A stretch of 64,000 nucleotides of DNA from Longimicrobiaceae bacterium (GTDB taxonomy: Bacteria > Gemmatimonadota > Gemmatimonadetes > Longimicrobiales > Longimicrobiaceae). The position numbers and the translations under genes are program-made. Positions 26,243 to 34,202 of the stretch are shown here, piece by piece. The stretch's first letter is position 1; every line of letters begins with the position of its first letter. Location: positions 1 through 64,000 of the forward strand of contig JASLAX010000041.1 in NCBI GenBank assembly GCA_030146875.1. Reading direction: 5' to 3'. The notes below the pieces were generated by a model. The model saw only the letters and a list, made by a program, of their open reading frames with translations, made no database searches and was not told the origin of the DNA.

Positions 26243-26809
26243 TCAGCCGGCGGGTCGCAGGACCACGTCGAAGCCGACCGTCACCAGCGGGTTGACCCGC
26301 ATCGTGCCCATCATCAGCGAGGGGGGGCGGACGCCGTAGTCCGGCATCCGGATCTGCTTGGTCCCCCGCACGCGGAGCTGGCCGTTCACCTCGGCGGCGG
26401 TGGCGTCGATGCTCACCTGCTGCGTCTGCCCGCCGATCGTCAGCCCGCCCGTCATCTTCACCGCGCCGTTCGCGGCGACGTCCACCGACTGGGCCCGGAA
26501 GCGGATGGTCGGGGCGGCGTTCGCCTTGAGGGCGTTCCGCATGTGCCCATTCATCGTCTCGTTCCTGCAGTCCAGCGAGGCCACGGGGATGGATACCTCC
26601 GCCCCGGACACCGACCCGATGCTGGCCAGCTGCGTGGACCCGGCGGAGGCGGCCCCGGTGACCTGCGCGCTCTCGCAGCGGTAGGCCCGGACGGTGCTGG
26701 TTCCCTCCACCCACACGCGGCTCGTGTTGTGGAAGGTCAGCGGCTGCGCTCCCGCCGCCACCAGCGCCGGCACCACCAGCGCGACCCCCATCCAGACTCG
26801 CTTGCGCAT
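26243..26809 (-). CDS. YceI-like periplasmic lipid-binding-fold protein
   Basis: This 188-residue protein has a signal peptide (VALVVPALVAAGA) and a YceI-type domain. It shows the typical order FHNTSRVWVEGTSTVRAYRC, the polar segment with SLDCRNETMNGHMRNALKANAAPTIRF and the final strand VNPLVTVGFDVVL. The YceI fold is a lipocalin-like barrel binding isoprenoid lipids. The ATG has GGAG immediately upstream. It probably shares a transcript with the porin gene 105 nt away. Confidence 0.8.
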   Translation of the reverse strand: MRKRVWMGVALVVPALVAAGAQPLTFHNTSRVWVEGTSTVRAYRCESAQVTGAASAGSTQLASIGSVSGAEVSIPVASLDCRNETMNGHMRNALKANAAPTIRFRAQSVDVAANGAVKMTGGLTIGGQTQQVSIDATAAEVNGQLRVRGTKQIRMPDYGVRPPSLMMGTMRVNPLVTVGFDVVLRPAG

Positions 26810-27141
26810 CTCCGTACCCAGCCTTTCGCGCCGGCTCTCTCCCCGCGTGGCCGACCTGGCCGGTGGGTCGGACGGTCCCGGCGTGCCGTCCGCTTTCTGG
26901 ATCGAAAGCTAGTCCCCGGGGGCTCCCCGGAATGTCGGGGGGGTCTACCGACCGGTGCGGGGAGATGGGCGCGACGCCGCGTGGTCCGGGCGACTACGGC
27001 GGCGTGGGGCGCCGGGTCGGGAGGAGGGCAGGGGGTGGGGAGACCCCCTACGCGGCCGGATTTTCCCCGGACGCGGGACCGCCGCCCGCCGGGGGCGGGC
27101 GAGCGGCGGTTTGCCCGGGAGGGCCGAGGGACGGCGCGCGG
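26810..27141. other. 332-nt intergenic region upstream of the YceI gene
   Basis: This gap must hold the YceI/porin promoter and the 3' end of the DUF3108 transcript. I see a GC-rich inverted repeat (ACCGCCGC 27078-27085 with GCGGCGGT 27103-27110) and a TAGCTT read from the minus strand near 26910 that could be a -10 box. No convincing -35 box, gene or repeat-family copy is present. Confidence 0.4.
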
Positions 27142-27903
27142 CTATCGCTGCGCCATCCGCCCCGTGCCGCACGACGCGGTGCGGGACTCCAGCGCGAGCG
27201 TCATCCTCCCCACCGGCGCGATCGCGGTCTCCATCCGGAGCAGGAGCCGCCGCGGGTCGTCGCTCACGGCCAGGCGGATCACTCCCTCGCGCCCGTACCG
27301 CTCGGCGTCGCGGACGCGCATCTCCACCTCCACGGCGGGGATCTCCCCCGCGGGAACGCGCACGCGGGTGCGGCCCAGCACGCGGACCACCACCGGGTTC
27401 CGCGCGGCGTCGTAGTGGCGCGCCAGGTTGTAGACGGCGCCGTCCTCCAGCGGGAGCGTGCGCAGGAAGAAGAGGAACGACAGCTCGTCCAGCGGCTTCC
27501 TGGTGGCCATCGCCCCGCCGCGCGCGCCGTCGCTCCAGCGCCCGCCCTCTGCGTCCATCCGCACGTCCTGGTCGCGGCGCGAGACGGGGGTGCGCTCGCG
27601 CTTGGTGTACCGAACCGAGGTCAGCGCGTCGGGGTCGAGCCACGACCGCGTGTGGTCCTCCACCCCCGCGACGCCCACGCGCCCGCGGAAGTCGAAGCGG
27701 AGCAGGTAGGTCGTCTTTCCGCCCCGCTCGGCGGCGCTGTCCACCGCCATGGTCGCCCGGCCGATTCGCCCCAGCCCGATGCTGGCGCGGTAGACGCACG
27801 ACTCGCCCGGGCCGAACGGCAGCGCCGCCTGCTGCGCTCCCGCGGCGGGGGCGAGCAGCGCGGCGGCCAGGGCGGCTGCGTACGGGGCTCGGGTGCGGAT
27901 CAT
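27142..27903 (-). CDS. DUF3108-like exported protein
   Basis: This 253-residue protein has signal peptide YAAALAAALLAPAAGAQ. The body resembles DUF3108: FGPGESCVYRASIGLGRIGRATMAV, TTYLLRFDFRGR, a central DELSFLFFLRTLPLEDGAVYNL and a late VPAGEIPAVEVEMRV. It is probably a periplasmic beta-rich protein of unknown role. ATG 27903 is chosen because AAGGAG is 7 nt upstream and the signal peptide starts there. It is divergent from the Fe-S carrier gene. Confidence 0.72.
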   Translation of the reverse strand: MIRTRAPYAAALAAALLAPAAGAQQAALPFGPGESCVYRASIGLGRIGRATMAVDSAAERGGKTTYLLRFDFRGRVGVAGVEDHTRSWLDPDALTSVRYTKRERTPVSRRDQDVRMDAEGGRWSDGARGGAMATRKPLDELSFLFFLRTLPLEDGAVYNLARHYDAARNPVVVRVLGRTRVRVPAGEIPAVEVEMRVRDAERYGREGVIRLAVSDDPRRLLLRMETAIAPVGRMTLALESRTASCGTGRMAQR

Positions 27904-28064
27904 GGCTCGGCTCCTTCCGGGGGGGTCTCGCTCGCCCCTGAAGATGCGCCGCGGGAGGGGAGGGCGCCGTCGGGCGGGGCACGGCGTGCCCGTGGGGAGG
28001 GTGCCCCCGCCGGGCGTAGTCCGTCGGACCACGGGGGGCGTGGGAGGGCCGTGGCGCGGAACGA

Positions 28065-28092
28065 TTGACGGAGCGGGCGGGGGCGTTATCTT
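28065..28092 (+). promoter_or_regulatory. Promoter of the A-type Fe-S carrier gene
   Basis: TTGACG, a 16-nt spacer and TATCTT. The predicted leader is about 150 nt and contains a GGGGCGCC/GGCGCCCC hairpin at about 28206-28223, close to the start codon. Confidence 0.65.
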
Positions 28093-28247
28093 TCAAGGGT
28101 CCGGAGATACCCCCGGGGCCTTCCCTTCCTCACGGAGCGGGCGGGCCCGGAGCGGCGCGGAACCTGCGTCGCCAGTCAGTGTATCTGCCATCCCAGCAAC
28201 GACATGGGGCGCCCCGGCGCCCCGGGCCTGAACCTTCGGGGGAACCG

Positions 28248-28598
28248 ATGCAGACGGAGAACGCAACGGCCGTGATCGTGGTGACCCCCACGGCGGCGAC
28301 CGAGGTCCGGAAGTACATGGAGGAGCAGGGCGCGGGCGAGGGCGCGGGCCTTCGCGTGGGCGTGCTGCCCGGCGGGTGCTCCGGCTTCCAGTACGGCCTG
28401 AACATCGAGGACGAGGCGGGCGAGGACGACGTGATCCTGGAGGTCGCGGGCCTGCGCCTGTTCGTGGACCCCTTCTCGGTGCAGTACCTGCAGGGGACGG
28501 AGATCGACTACGTCTCGACGTTCCAGGGCTCGGGCTTCACGTTCAACAACCCGAACGCCTCCGGCGGCTGCGGCTGCGGAAGCTCCTTCACCGTCTGA
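28248..28598 (+). CDS. A-type iron-sulfur cluster carrier (HesB/IscA family)
   Basis: This 116-residue A-type carrier delivers Fe-S clusters to apo-enzymes. The three conserved cysteines are in LPGGCSGFQYGL and the C-terminal GGCGCGSSF. It could be ErpA, IscA or SufA; the sequence alone does not separate them. It stands alone between its own promoter and terminator, next to nadA, whose product needs a [4Fe-4S] cluster. No other isc/suf genes are nearby. Confidence 0.9.
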   Translation: MQTENATAVIVVTPTAATEVRKYMEEQGAGEGAGLRVGVLPGGCSGFQYGLNIEDEAGEDDVILEVAGLRLFVDPFSVQYLQGTEIDYVSTFQGSGFTFNNPNASGGCGCGSSFTV

Positions 28599-28621
28599 CG
28601 GCACGGCGGGGGCGGTGACGG

Positions 28622-28656
28622 GGAGGGCCCGCGGGGAGCGATCCCGAGGGCCCTCC
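28622..28656 (+). terminator. Terminator after the Fe-S carrier gene
   Basis: A 9-bp perfect stem GGAGGGCCC/GGGCCCTCC with a 17-nt loop, followed by TTCGCTTCC. It lies 24 nt after the stop. Confidence 0.65.
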
Positions 28657-28700
28657 TTCGCTTCCGCGCCCGCGCGGTGGGACGGGTTCGTCCCCTGCTC

Positions 28701-28715
28701 TTCTCGTAACGAGAA
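28701..28715 (+). promoter_or_regulatory. Palindromic operator candidate upstream of nadA
   Basis: TTCTCGT-A-ACGAGAA is a perfect 7-bp inverted repeat with a 1-nt centre, ending 15 nt before the nadA -35 box. Its AT content stands out in this genome. Position and symmetry fit a site for a dimeric regulator of NAD synthesis. Confidence 0.5.
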
Positions 28716-28730
28716 CAAAATCCGGTTCGG

Positions 28731-28759
28731 TTGTACAAGGGACACGCGGCGGATACATT
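28731..28759 (+). promoter_or_regulatory. Promoter of nadA
   Basis: TTGTAC, a 17-nt spacer and TACATT. The TTG of the -35 box opens a longer in-frame reading frame, but this is promoter rather than start codon. Confidence 0.7.
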
Positions 28760-28811
28760 GCCGCGCCCAGCCCGTGAAGCGGGCGTGACCTCCGGGAAAT
28801 GCGAGGGAGCC

Positions 28812-29888
28812 GTGATCCAGGTCGCCGACAACTTCGCCACGCCGCTCGACTACGCGCGCCTGCCGCGCGAGGAGCTGGCCGAGCGCATCCGCCGCCGCAA
28901 GGAGCAGCTCAACGCCGTGATCCTGGGGCACAACTACCAGCGCGTGGAGATCCAGGAGGTCAGCGACTACCTGGGCGACTCGCTGGGCCTGTCGCAGGAG
29001 GCCGCGAAGACCGAGGCGGACGTGATCGTCTTCTGCGGGGTGCACTTCATGGCCGAGACGGCCAAGGTGCTATCGCCCGAGAAGACGGTGCTGATGCCCG
29101 ACCTGCGGGCCGGGTGCCCCATGGCCGACTTCGTGACCGGCGACGCGCTGCGCATGCTGAAGGCGCGGCACCCGGGCGCGGTGGTGGTCGCGTACGTGAA
29201 CTCGACCGCCGAGGTGAAGGCGGAGTCGGACGTCTGCTGCACGTCGGCCAACGCGGTGGCGGTGGTGGACTCCATCCCCCGCGACCGCACCATCCTGTTC
29301 GTGCCCGACCGCAACCTGGCGAAGTACGCCGCGGAGAAGAGCGGGCGGCCGTACGCCGTGGCCGGGCGCGAGGACGGGCCGGTGGAGCCCGGGACCGTCC
29401 TGGCCTGGGACGGCTACTGCTACGTGCACGACGACCTGGTGCTGGACGAGCTGGCCGAGGCGAAGCGCCGCCATCCCCGCGCGCTGGTCGTGATCCATCC
29501 GGAGGCGCGGGCGGACCTGCTGGCCCACGCCGACGTGGTCGCATCGACCGCCAGGATGGTGGACATCGCCGAGCAGAACGACGCGGTGATCTTCGGCACC
29601 GAGCGCGGCATCGTGGACCGCCTGAAGGCGCGCTTTCCGGAGAAGACGCTGGTCCCGCTCTCCGGGGCGGCGATCTGCGGGAACATGAAGGTGAACACGC
29701 TGGCCAAGCTGGCGTGGTCGCTGGACCACGGGAAGCACGAGATCGTCCTGGACGAAGACGTGCGCCGCGGCGCCGAGACGGCGCTCCGGCGGATGCTGGA
29801 GCACTCCGGCGGGTGGACGCCGTCTCCTGCCGAGGCCGCGGCGCTGGAGGAGGCTTCGGTGCGGCCGGGCGGGTGCGGGTGTAGCTGA
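28812..29888 (+). CDS. nadA: Quinolinate synthase
   Basis: NadA condenses iminoaspartate with dihydroxyacetone phosphate to make quinolinate for NAD synthesis, using a [4Fe-4S] cluster. Likely cluster cysteines are in VFCGVHFMAETAK, SDVCCTSANAV and GAAICGNMKVNT. ILGHNYQ and ESDVCCTSANA are family signatures. At 358 residues it is a normal length, and the CGCS tail is an added cysteine cluster. GTG 28812 is chosen; GTG 28785 is an in-frame alternative. nadB and nadC are not in the window. Confidence 0.95.
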   Translation: MIQVADNFATPLDYARLPREELAERIRRRKEQLNAVILGHNYQRVEIQEVSDYLGDSLGLSQEAAKTEADVIVFCGVHFMAETAKVLSPEKTVLMPDLRAGCPMADFVTGDALRMLKARHPGAVVVAYVNSTAEVKAESDVCCTSANAVAVVDSIPRDRTILFVPDRNLAKYAAEKSGRPYAVAGREDGPVEPGTVLAWDGYCYVHDDLVLDELAEAKRRHPRALVVIHPEARADLLAHADVVASTARMVDIAEQNDAVIFGTERGIVDRLKARFPEKTLVPLSGAAICGNMKVNTLAKLAWSLDHGKHEIVLDEDVRRGAETALRRMLEHSGGWTPSPAEAAALEEASVRPGGCGCS

Positions 29889-29920
29889 CCTTCGTCCCGC
29901 CGTCTTGCGACGAGGAAGGC

Positions 29921-30151
29921 ACGCGGAGACGCGGAGGTCGCGGAGACGCGGAGAACTGCAACGGATGGACTCGCGCGGAGGCGCGGAAGAGGGGGAGGTG
30001 CGGGGGGCTGGATCCCCCCGCACCTCCGTTTTCGTTCCGGCGGCAACCTTTCTCCAGGAGAGGTAGGTAGCCTCCGCCGTGCCGCCGAATCGTGCCTCGG
30101 GAGACGGACGACGCACCGCTCCGCGTCTCCGCGTCCTCCGCGCCTCCGCGT
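29921..30151. repeat. Intergenic inverted-repeat element, copy 2
   Basis: This 231-bp element has 17-bp terminal inverted repeats differing at one position. It encloses a perfect 14-bp hairpin (29994-30007 with 30014-30027). The first arm is followed by GAGAACTGC, shared with copy 3. The rest of the 700-nt gap to the peroxiredoxin holds a doubtful 43-codon frame and a small palindrome. Confidence 0.8.
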
Positions 30152-30155
30152 CCAA

Positions 30156-30287
30156 TCACGTCGCTGCGCTGCGAGCGGGAAGCGGCTCGGGGGACTCGGC
30201 GGACACGGGCCGGCACGCCATCATGCCGGCGACGGCGAGGATGGCGATGAAGACGGCGCGGGCGGTGCGGCGGCTGGGGAGGCTCAT
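30156..30287 (-). CDS. Doubtful 43-residue exported peptide
   Basis: A short frame encodes a basic N-terminus (MSLPSRRTAR), a hydrophobic core AVFIAILAVAGMMAC and a short polar tail. This resembles a signal or lipoprotein peptide. It begins next to a repeat element and has no clear ribosome-binding site, so it may be chance. Confidence 0.25.
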   Translation of the reverse strand: MSLPSRRTARAVFIAILAVAGMMACRPVSAESPEPLPARSAAT

Positions 30288-30416
30288 GGCGGCGTCTCGG
30301 GTTCGGGGGATGGGATGGGGACCTCCGCCGCGCTACGGGGGCGACGCGGCGGTCGCGGGTCCTTGGAGGCAGGAGCCGCGCCCGGCGGCGCGTGGCGTCG
30401 CCCACCCGTGACAAGG

Positions 30417-30431
30417 CCTTGCATCGCAAGG
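30417..30431 (+). promoter_or_regulatory. Palindrome upstream of the peroxiredoxin gene
   Basis: CCTTGC-ATC-GCAAGG is a perfect 6-bp inverted repeat 159 nt before the peroxiredoxin ATG, in the only non-repeat part of this intergenic region. It may be an operator; no clear promoter was found beside it. Confidence 0.3.
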
Positions 30432-30589
30432 GGTTGTGGCCGGGCGGCGTCCTCGGCGGAGGTCGTGCGGCGGGACGCGGGCGGGTCGAATGCGGGACGG
30501 GCCGTCCCACGAGCGGACGGTTGCCCCGGGGGGGCTCTCTCCCCATCATTCCCGTCCCCGTACGGACCGGTCCACCCGCGGAGACCCCG

Positions 30590-31033
30590 ATGAGCGATCC
30601 CCAGCTTCTTCCCGTGGGCAGCGAGGCACCCGTCTTCGCCGCCGACACCAGCGACGGCGGCAAGGTCACCCTCACCGACTTCCGCGGGCAGCAGGCGGTG
30701 CTCCTGATGTTCTATCCGCAGGACGACACCCCCGGCTGCACCCGGCAGATGTGCGCCGCGCGCGACGAGGGGGCGGACTACGCGGCCGCCGGCGTGGCGC
30801 GCTTCGGGGTGAACCCCGGCGACGAGGAGAGCCACCGGGCGTTCGTGGACAAGTACTCGCTCGACTTCCCGCTGATCGTGGACCGGGACGCCTCCATCGC
30901 CAGGGCGTACGGAGTGCTGCGGGAGGACGGCGTGGCGCGCGCGACGTACCTGATCGACCGCGACGGGACCATCGTGTACGCGCAGCCGGGCGCGCACGTG
31001 GCGGCCGAGGTGCTGGAGGCGCTGCGTGGCTGA
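30590..31033 (+). CDS. Bcp/PrxQ-type thioredoxin-dependent peroxiredoxin
   Basis: This 147-residue peroxiredoxin reduces hydrogen and organic peroxides with thioredoxin. The peroxidatic C50 and resolving C55 lie in YPQDDTPGCTRQMC, the spacing typical of the PrxQ/BCP group. The ATG follows a purine-rich GGAGA stretch. Its last codons overlap the start of the metallo-beta-lactamase-fold gene by 8 nt, so the two are translated together. Confidence 0.92.
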   Translation: MSDPQLLPVGSEAPVFAADTSDGGKVTLTDFRGQQAVLLMFYPQDDTPGCTRQMCAARDEGADYAAAGVARFGVNPGDEESHRAFVDKYSLDFPLIVDRDASIARAYGVLREDGVARATYLIDRDGTIVYAQPGAHVAAEVLEALRG

Positions 31034-31697
31034 CGCGCCCTCGGGCGAGGCGACCGTCCGCGTCTTCACGGGCGGCCCGTTCGCCCAGAACTGCTACCTG
31101 GTCGCCTGCGCCCGCACGGGCTCCGCCATCCTGGTCGATCCGGGCGGCGCCACCGGCGAGGCGCTCGCGGCCGCGGAGGCCTCGGGGACGAAGGTCGAGT
31201 CCATCGTCCTGACGCACGCGCACATCGACCACGTGGACGGGCTGGCGCGGGCGAAGCGCGAGACCGGCGCGCCCATCTACCTGCACCCGCTCGACGCGCC
31301 CCTCTACGCCGCCGCGCCCACGCAGGCGCAGTGGTTCGGGCTGCAGATGGAGCCCCTGCCGCCGGTGGACCACGACCTGGCGGAGGGAGACGTCGTCCGC
31401 TTCGGAGAGGTGTCGCTCGCCGTCCGCTTCACCCCCGGCCACGCGCCCGGGCACGTGACGCTGGTGGGCGAGGGCTTCGCGCTGGTGGGCGACGTGATCT
31501 TCCGCGGCTCCATCGGCCGGACGGACCTGCCCGGCGGCGACCTGGCCACGCTGATGCGCTCGATCCGCTCCGAGGTGCTTCCCCTGCCGGAGGAGACGAT
31601 CCTCTACAACGGCCACGGCCCCGAGACCACCGTCGGCGTGGAGAAGCGCACCAACCCGTTCATCACCGGCGTCTACGGCGGCAGCAGCTTCGCCTGA
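31026..31697 (+). CDS. Metallo-beta-lactamase-fold hydrolase (glyoxalase II-like)
   Basis: This 223-residue MBL-fold enzyme has the metal motif THAHIDHVDG (HxHxDH), further ligands in TPGHAPGHV and LVGDVIF, and YNGHGPETT near the end. It is in the YcbL/hydroxyacylglutathione hydrolase group. The natural substrate is uncertain; persulfide dioxygenase or other thioester hydrolase activity is possible. The neighbouring peroxiredoxin suggests thiol or oxidative-stress chemistry. Confidence 0.85.
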   Translation: MADAPSGEATVRVFTGGPFAQNCYLVACARTGSAILVDPGGATGEALAAAEASGTKVESIVLTHAHIDHVDGLARAKRETGAPIYLHPLDAPLYAAAPTQAQWFGLQMEPLPPVDHDLAEGDVVRFGEVSLAVRFTPGHAPGHVTLVGEGFALVGDVIFRGSIGRTDLPGGDLATLMRSIRSEVLPLPEETILYNGHGPETTVGVEKRTNPFITGVYGGSSFA

Positions 31698-31714
31698 CGG
31701 GTGGGGCTCTTCCG

Positions 31715-31743
31715 TTGACGCCCGGCGGCCCGGGGTCTATCTT
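31715..31743 (+). promoter_or_regulatory. Promoter of purNH
   Basis: TTGACG, a 17-nt spacer and TATCTT, 32 nt before the purN start. It starts 17 nt after the previous gene. Confidence 0.75.
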
Positions 31744-31775
31744 CGGCGCGCTTTTCCCCGCACCCGGAGACCGCC

Positions 31776-32474
31776 TTGCCCGCACCGGCCCGCGTTGCCG
31801 TCCTCGCCTCGGGCGGGGGGAGCAACCTGCAGGCGCTGATCGACCGCTTCCACCACGAGGCGGGGGATCCCGCCGCGCGCGTGGAGCTGGTCGTCGCCGG
31901 GCGGGAGGGGATCGGCGCCGCCGGGCGGGCGGAGCGGGCGGGCATCCCCTGCGTCACCCTCGACGCCCGCGTCCTGGGCCCCCAGGCGTTCGAGGCGCGG
32001 CTGCTGGAGGCGCTGGAGGAGCGTGGCGTCGAGCTGGTCGTCCTGGCGGGGTGGCTCCAGCTGGTGCCGGCGTCCGTCGTCTCCCGGTTCCACGGGCGGA
32101 TGCTGAACGTGCACCCCGCGCTGCTGCCGGGCTTCGGCGGCTCGGGGATGTACGGCATGCGCGTCCACCGCGCCGTGATCGCGTCGGGCGCGCGCGTCTC
32201 GGGCGCTACCGTGCACCTGGTGGACGAGCGCTACGACGAGGGGGCGATCCTGGCCCAGTGGCCGGTGCCCGTCCTTCCCGGCGACACGCCGGAGTCGCTC
32301 GCGGCGCGCGTCCTGGCGACGGAGCACCGCCTGCTCCCCGCCGCCGTCGAGGCGCTTGCGCGGGGCGCGGCGCCGTCCACCCCGGCCGATCCCGTCTGCT
32401 TCGAGATCGTCTCCGCCCCGGCCCCCGCGCCCGCGTCGGTCGGGGCGGTCGTGCGTCCGCCGGCTTCCCGCTGA
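31776..32474 (+). CDS. purN: Phosphoribosylglycinamide formyltransferase
   Basis: PurN transfers a formyl group from 10-formyl-THF to GAR in purine synthesis. Motifs are VLASGGGSNLQALID at the start and the active-site run LNVHPALLPGFGG, with the catalytic Asp in DERYDEGAILAQ. It starts with TTG, with GGAGA 5 nt upstream. The last ~25 residues (PAPAPASVGAVVRPPASR) are an unusual Ala/Pro tail. The purH ATG lies 13 nt after its stop. Confidence 0.95.
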   Translation: MPAPARVAVLASGGGSNLQALIDRFHHEAGDPAARVELVVAGREGIGAAGRAERAGIPCVTLDARVLGPQAFEARLLEALEERGVELVVLAGWLQLVPASVVSRFHGRMLNVHPALLPGFGGSGMYGMRVHRAVIASGARVSGATVHLVDERYDEGAILAQWPVPVLPGDTPESLAARVLATEHRLLPAAVEALARGAAPSTPADPVCFEIVSAPAPAPASVGAVVRPPASR

Positions 32475-32487
32475 CAACGAGTCGACC

Positions 32488-34071
32488 ATGCCCCGCGCGC
32501 TGCTGAGCGTCTCCGACAAGACGGGCCTGATCCCCTTCGCCCGCGCGCTGGCGGTGCGGGACTGGACCCTCCTCTCCACCGGCGGAACGGCGCGCGCCCT
32601 GCGCGAGGCGGGCCTGAACCCGGTGGAGGTGAGCGAGATCACCGGGCATCCCGAGATGATGGACGGGCGCGTGAAGACCCTCCACCCGGCCGTCCACGCG
32701 GGCCTGCTGGGCCGCCGCGACCACCCGGGCGACCTGGCGGAGATGCGGGAGCACGGCTACCCCGCCATCGACCTGGTCGCCGTCAACCTCTACCCCTTCC
32801 GCGAGACCGTCTCGCGCCCCGGCGTCACGCGCGGGGAGGGGATCGAGAACATCGACATCGGCGGCCCGTCCATGCTGCGCTCCGCCGCGAAGAACCACGC
32901 CTCGGTCTGGGTGATCGCCGACCCGGCGGACTACGACGCCGTCCTCGCCGTCCTGGACGCGCCGGCGGACGAGGGCCTCGCCCTGCGCCGCACGCTCGCG
33001 GCTCGCGCGTACGCCCACACCTCGGCCTACGATGCCGCCATCGCCGCGTGGATGGGGCGGGTGGACGCGTCGCCCGCGGACGCGGCGGCCGACAGAAACG
33101 GGGACGCCGGAGCGTTCCCCGCGGAGACCACGCTGCGGCTGCGGAAGGTGCAGGACCTTCGCTACGGCGAGAACCCCGACCAGACGGCGGCCTTCTACGC
33201 CGAGGATGGGGCGGCTGACGGCCTTCCCGGCATGCGGCAGCTCGGCGGCAAGGAGCTCTCGTTCAACAACCTGCTCGACGTGGACGCCGCCCTGCTCGCC
33301 GTCTCCGCCTGGGACGGCGCCGACCTGGCCGCCTGCGCCATCGTCAAGCACACCACGCCGTGCGGCATCGCCGTGGGGCGGGACGCGGCGGAGGCGTACC
33401 GTAAGGCGCTCACCACCGATCCCACCAGCGCCTTCGGCTCGGTGATCGCCTTCAACCGCGAGGTGACGGAGCAGGCCGCCGTCCTCCTGCGCCCCAACTT
33501 CGTGGAGGCCGTCGTCGCGCCGTCGTTCGCCGAGCGCGCGCGGGAGATGCTGTCGGAGAAGAAGAACCTCCGCCTCCTCGTGGTCCCTCCCTCGCCCGCC
33601 GACGGCGGCCCGGACTGGAAGCGCGTCCGCGGCGGCTTCGTGGCCCAGCGGCGGATGGAGATGCGCTTCCCGGAGGAGGGCTGGCGCGTGGCGACCGAGC
33701 GCGCGCCCACCGAGGAGGAGATGGCGGACCTCCGCTTCGCCTGGCGCGCGGTGGCGACGGTGAAGTCGAACGCGATCCTCCTGGCGCGCGGCGGGATGGC
33801 GCTCGGCATCGGGGCGGGGCAGATGAGCCGCGTGGACTCCGCGCGCATCGCCGTGCTGAAGGCCGGGGACGCCGGCCTGGACCTGGCCGGCGCCGCGCTG
33901 GCCTCCGACGCCTTCTTCCCCTTCCGCGACGGGGTGGACGCCGCCGCCGCGGCCGGGGTGCGCGCCATCGTGCAGCCCGGCGGCTCCCTGCGCGACGAGG
34001 AGGTGATCGCCGCCGCGGACGAGCACGGCATCGCCATGGTCTTCACCGGCCGCCGCCTCTTCCGCCACTGA
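32488..34071 (+). CDS. purH: Bifunctional AICAR transformylase/IMP cyclohydrolase
   Basis: This 527-residue enzyme carries out the last two steps of IMP synthesis. The N-terminal methylglyoxal-synthase-like cyclohydrolase domain starts ALLSVSDKTGLIPFARAL and includes LLSTGGTARALREAG. The transformylase domain has RYGENPDQTAAFY, the catalytic KHTTPCGIA and the late AIVQPGGSLRDEEVI. It follows purN on the same transcript. Confidence 0.97.
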   Translation: MPRALLSVSDKTGLIPFARALAVRDWTLLSTGGTARALREAGLNPVEVSEITGHPEMMDGRVKTLHPAVHAGLLGRRDHPGDLAEMREHGYPAIDLVAVNLYPFRETVSRPGVTRGEGIENIDIGGPSMLRSAAKNHASVWVIADPADYDAVLAVLDAPADEGLALRRTLAARAYAHTSAYDAAIAAWMGRVDASPADAAADRNGDAGAFPAETTLRLRKVQDLRYGENPDQTAAFYAEDGAADGLPGMRQLGGKELSFNNLLDVDAALLAVSAWDGADLAACAIVKHTTPCGIAVGRDAAEAYRKALTTDPTSAFGSVIAFNREVTEQAAVLLRPNFVEAVVAPSFAERAREMLSEKKNLRLLVVPPSPADGGPDWKRVRGGFVAQRRMEMRFPEEGWRVATERAPTEEEMADLRFAWRAVATVKSNAILLARGGMALGIGAGQMSRVDSARIAVLKAGDAGLDLAGAALASDAFFPFRDGVDAAAAAGVRAIVQPGGSLRDEEVIAAADEHGIAMVFTGRRLFRH

Positions 34072-34142
34072 GCCCGGTCGTCCCGGCCACGGAGGGCGGC
34101 GGACGGTGGGCGGAGGCCGGTGTGGCCGGCCGCAACGCCCGT

Positions 34143-34171
34143 TTGACTCGCGCGGCGGCCCTTCCTAGTTT
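34143..34171 (+). promoter_or_regulatory. Promoter of larC
   Basis: TTGACT, a 17-nt spacer and TAGTTT, 31 nt before the larC start. Confidence 0.7.
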
Positions 34172-34202
34172 GCTGCGCTGAGAACCCGGACCGGAAAGCG
34201 AA

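Noticed and set aside
28731..28811. A longer nadA beginning at TTG 28731
   Set aside because: That TTG belongs to the -35 box TTGTAC, with a TACATT -10 box 17 nt later; a start there would precede the transcript.
29070..30155. Arg-rich frames running through the repeat elements as proteins
   Set aside because: They are translations of the repeated GCGGAGACG units and change frame with each copy.
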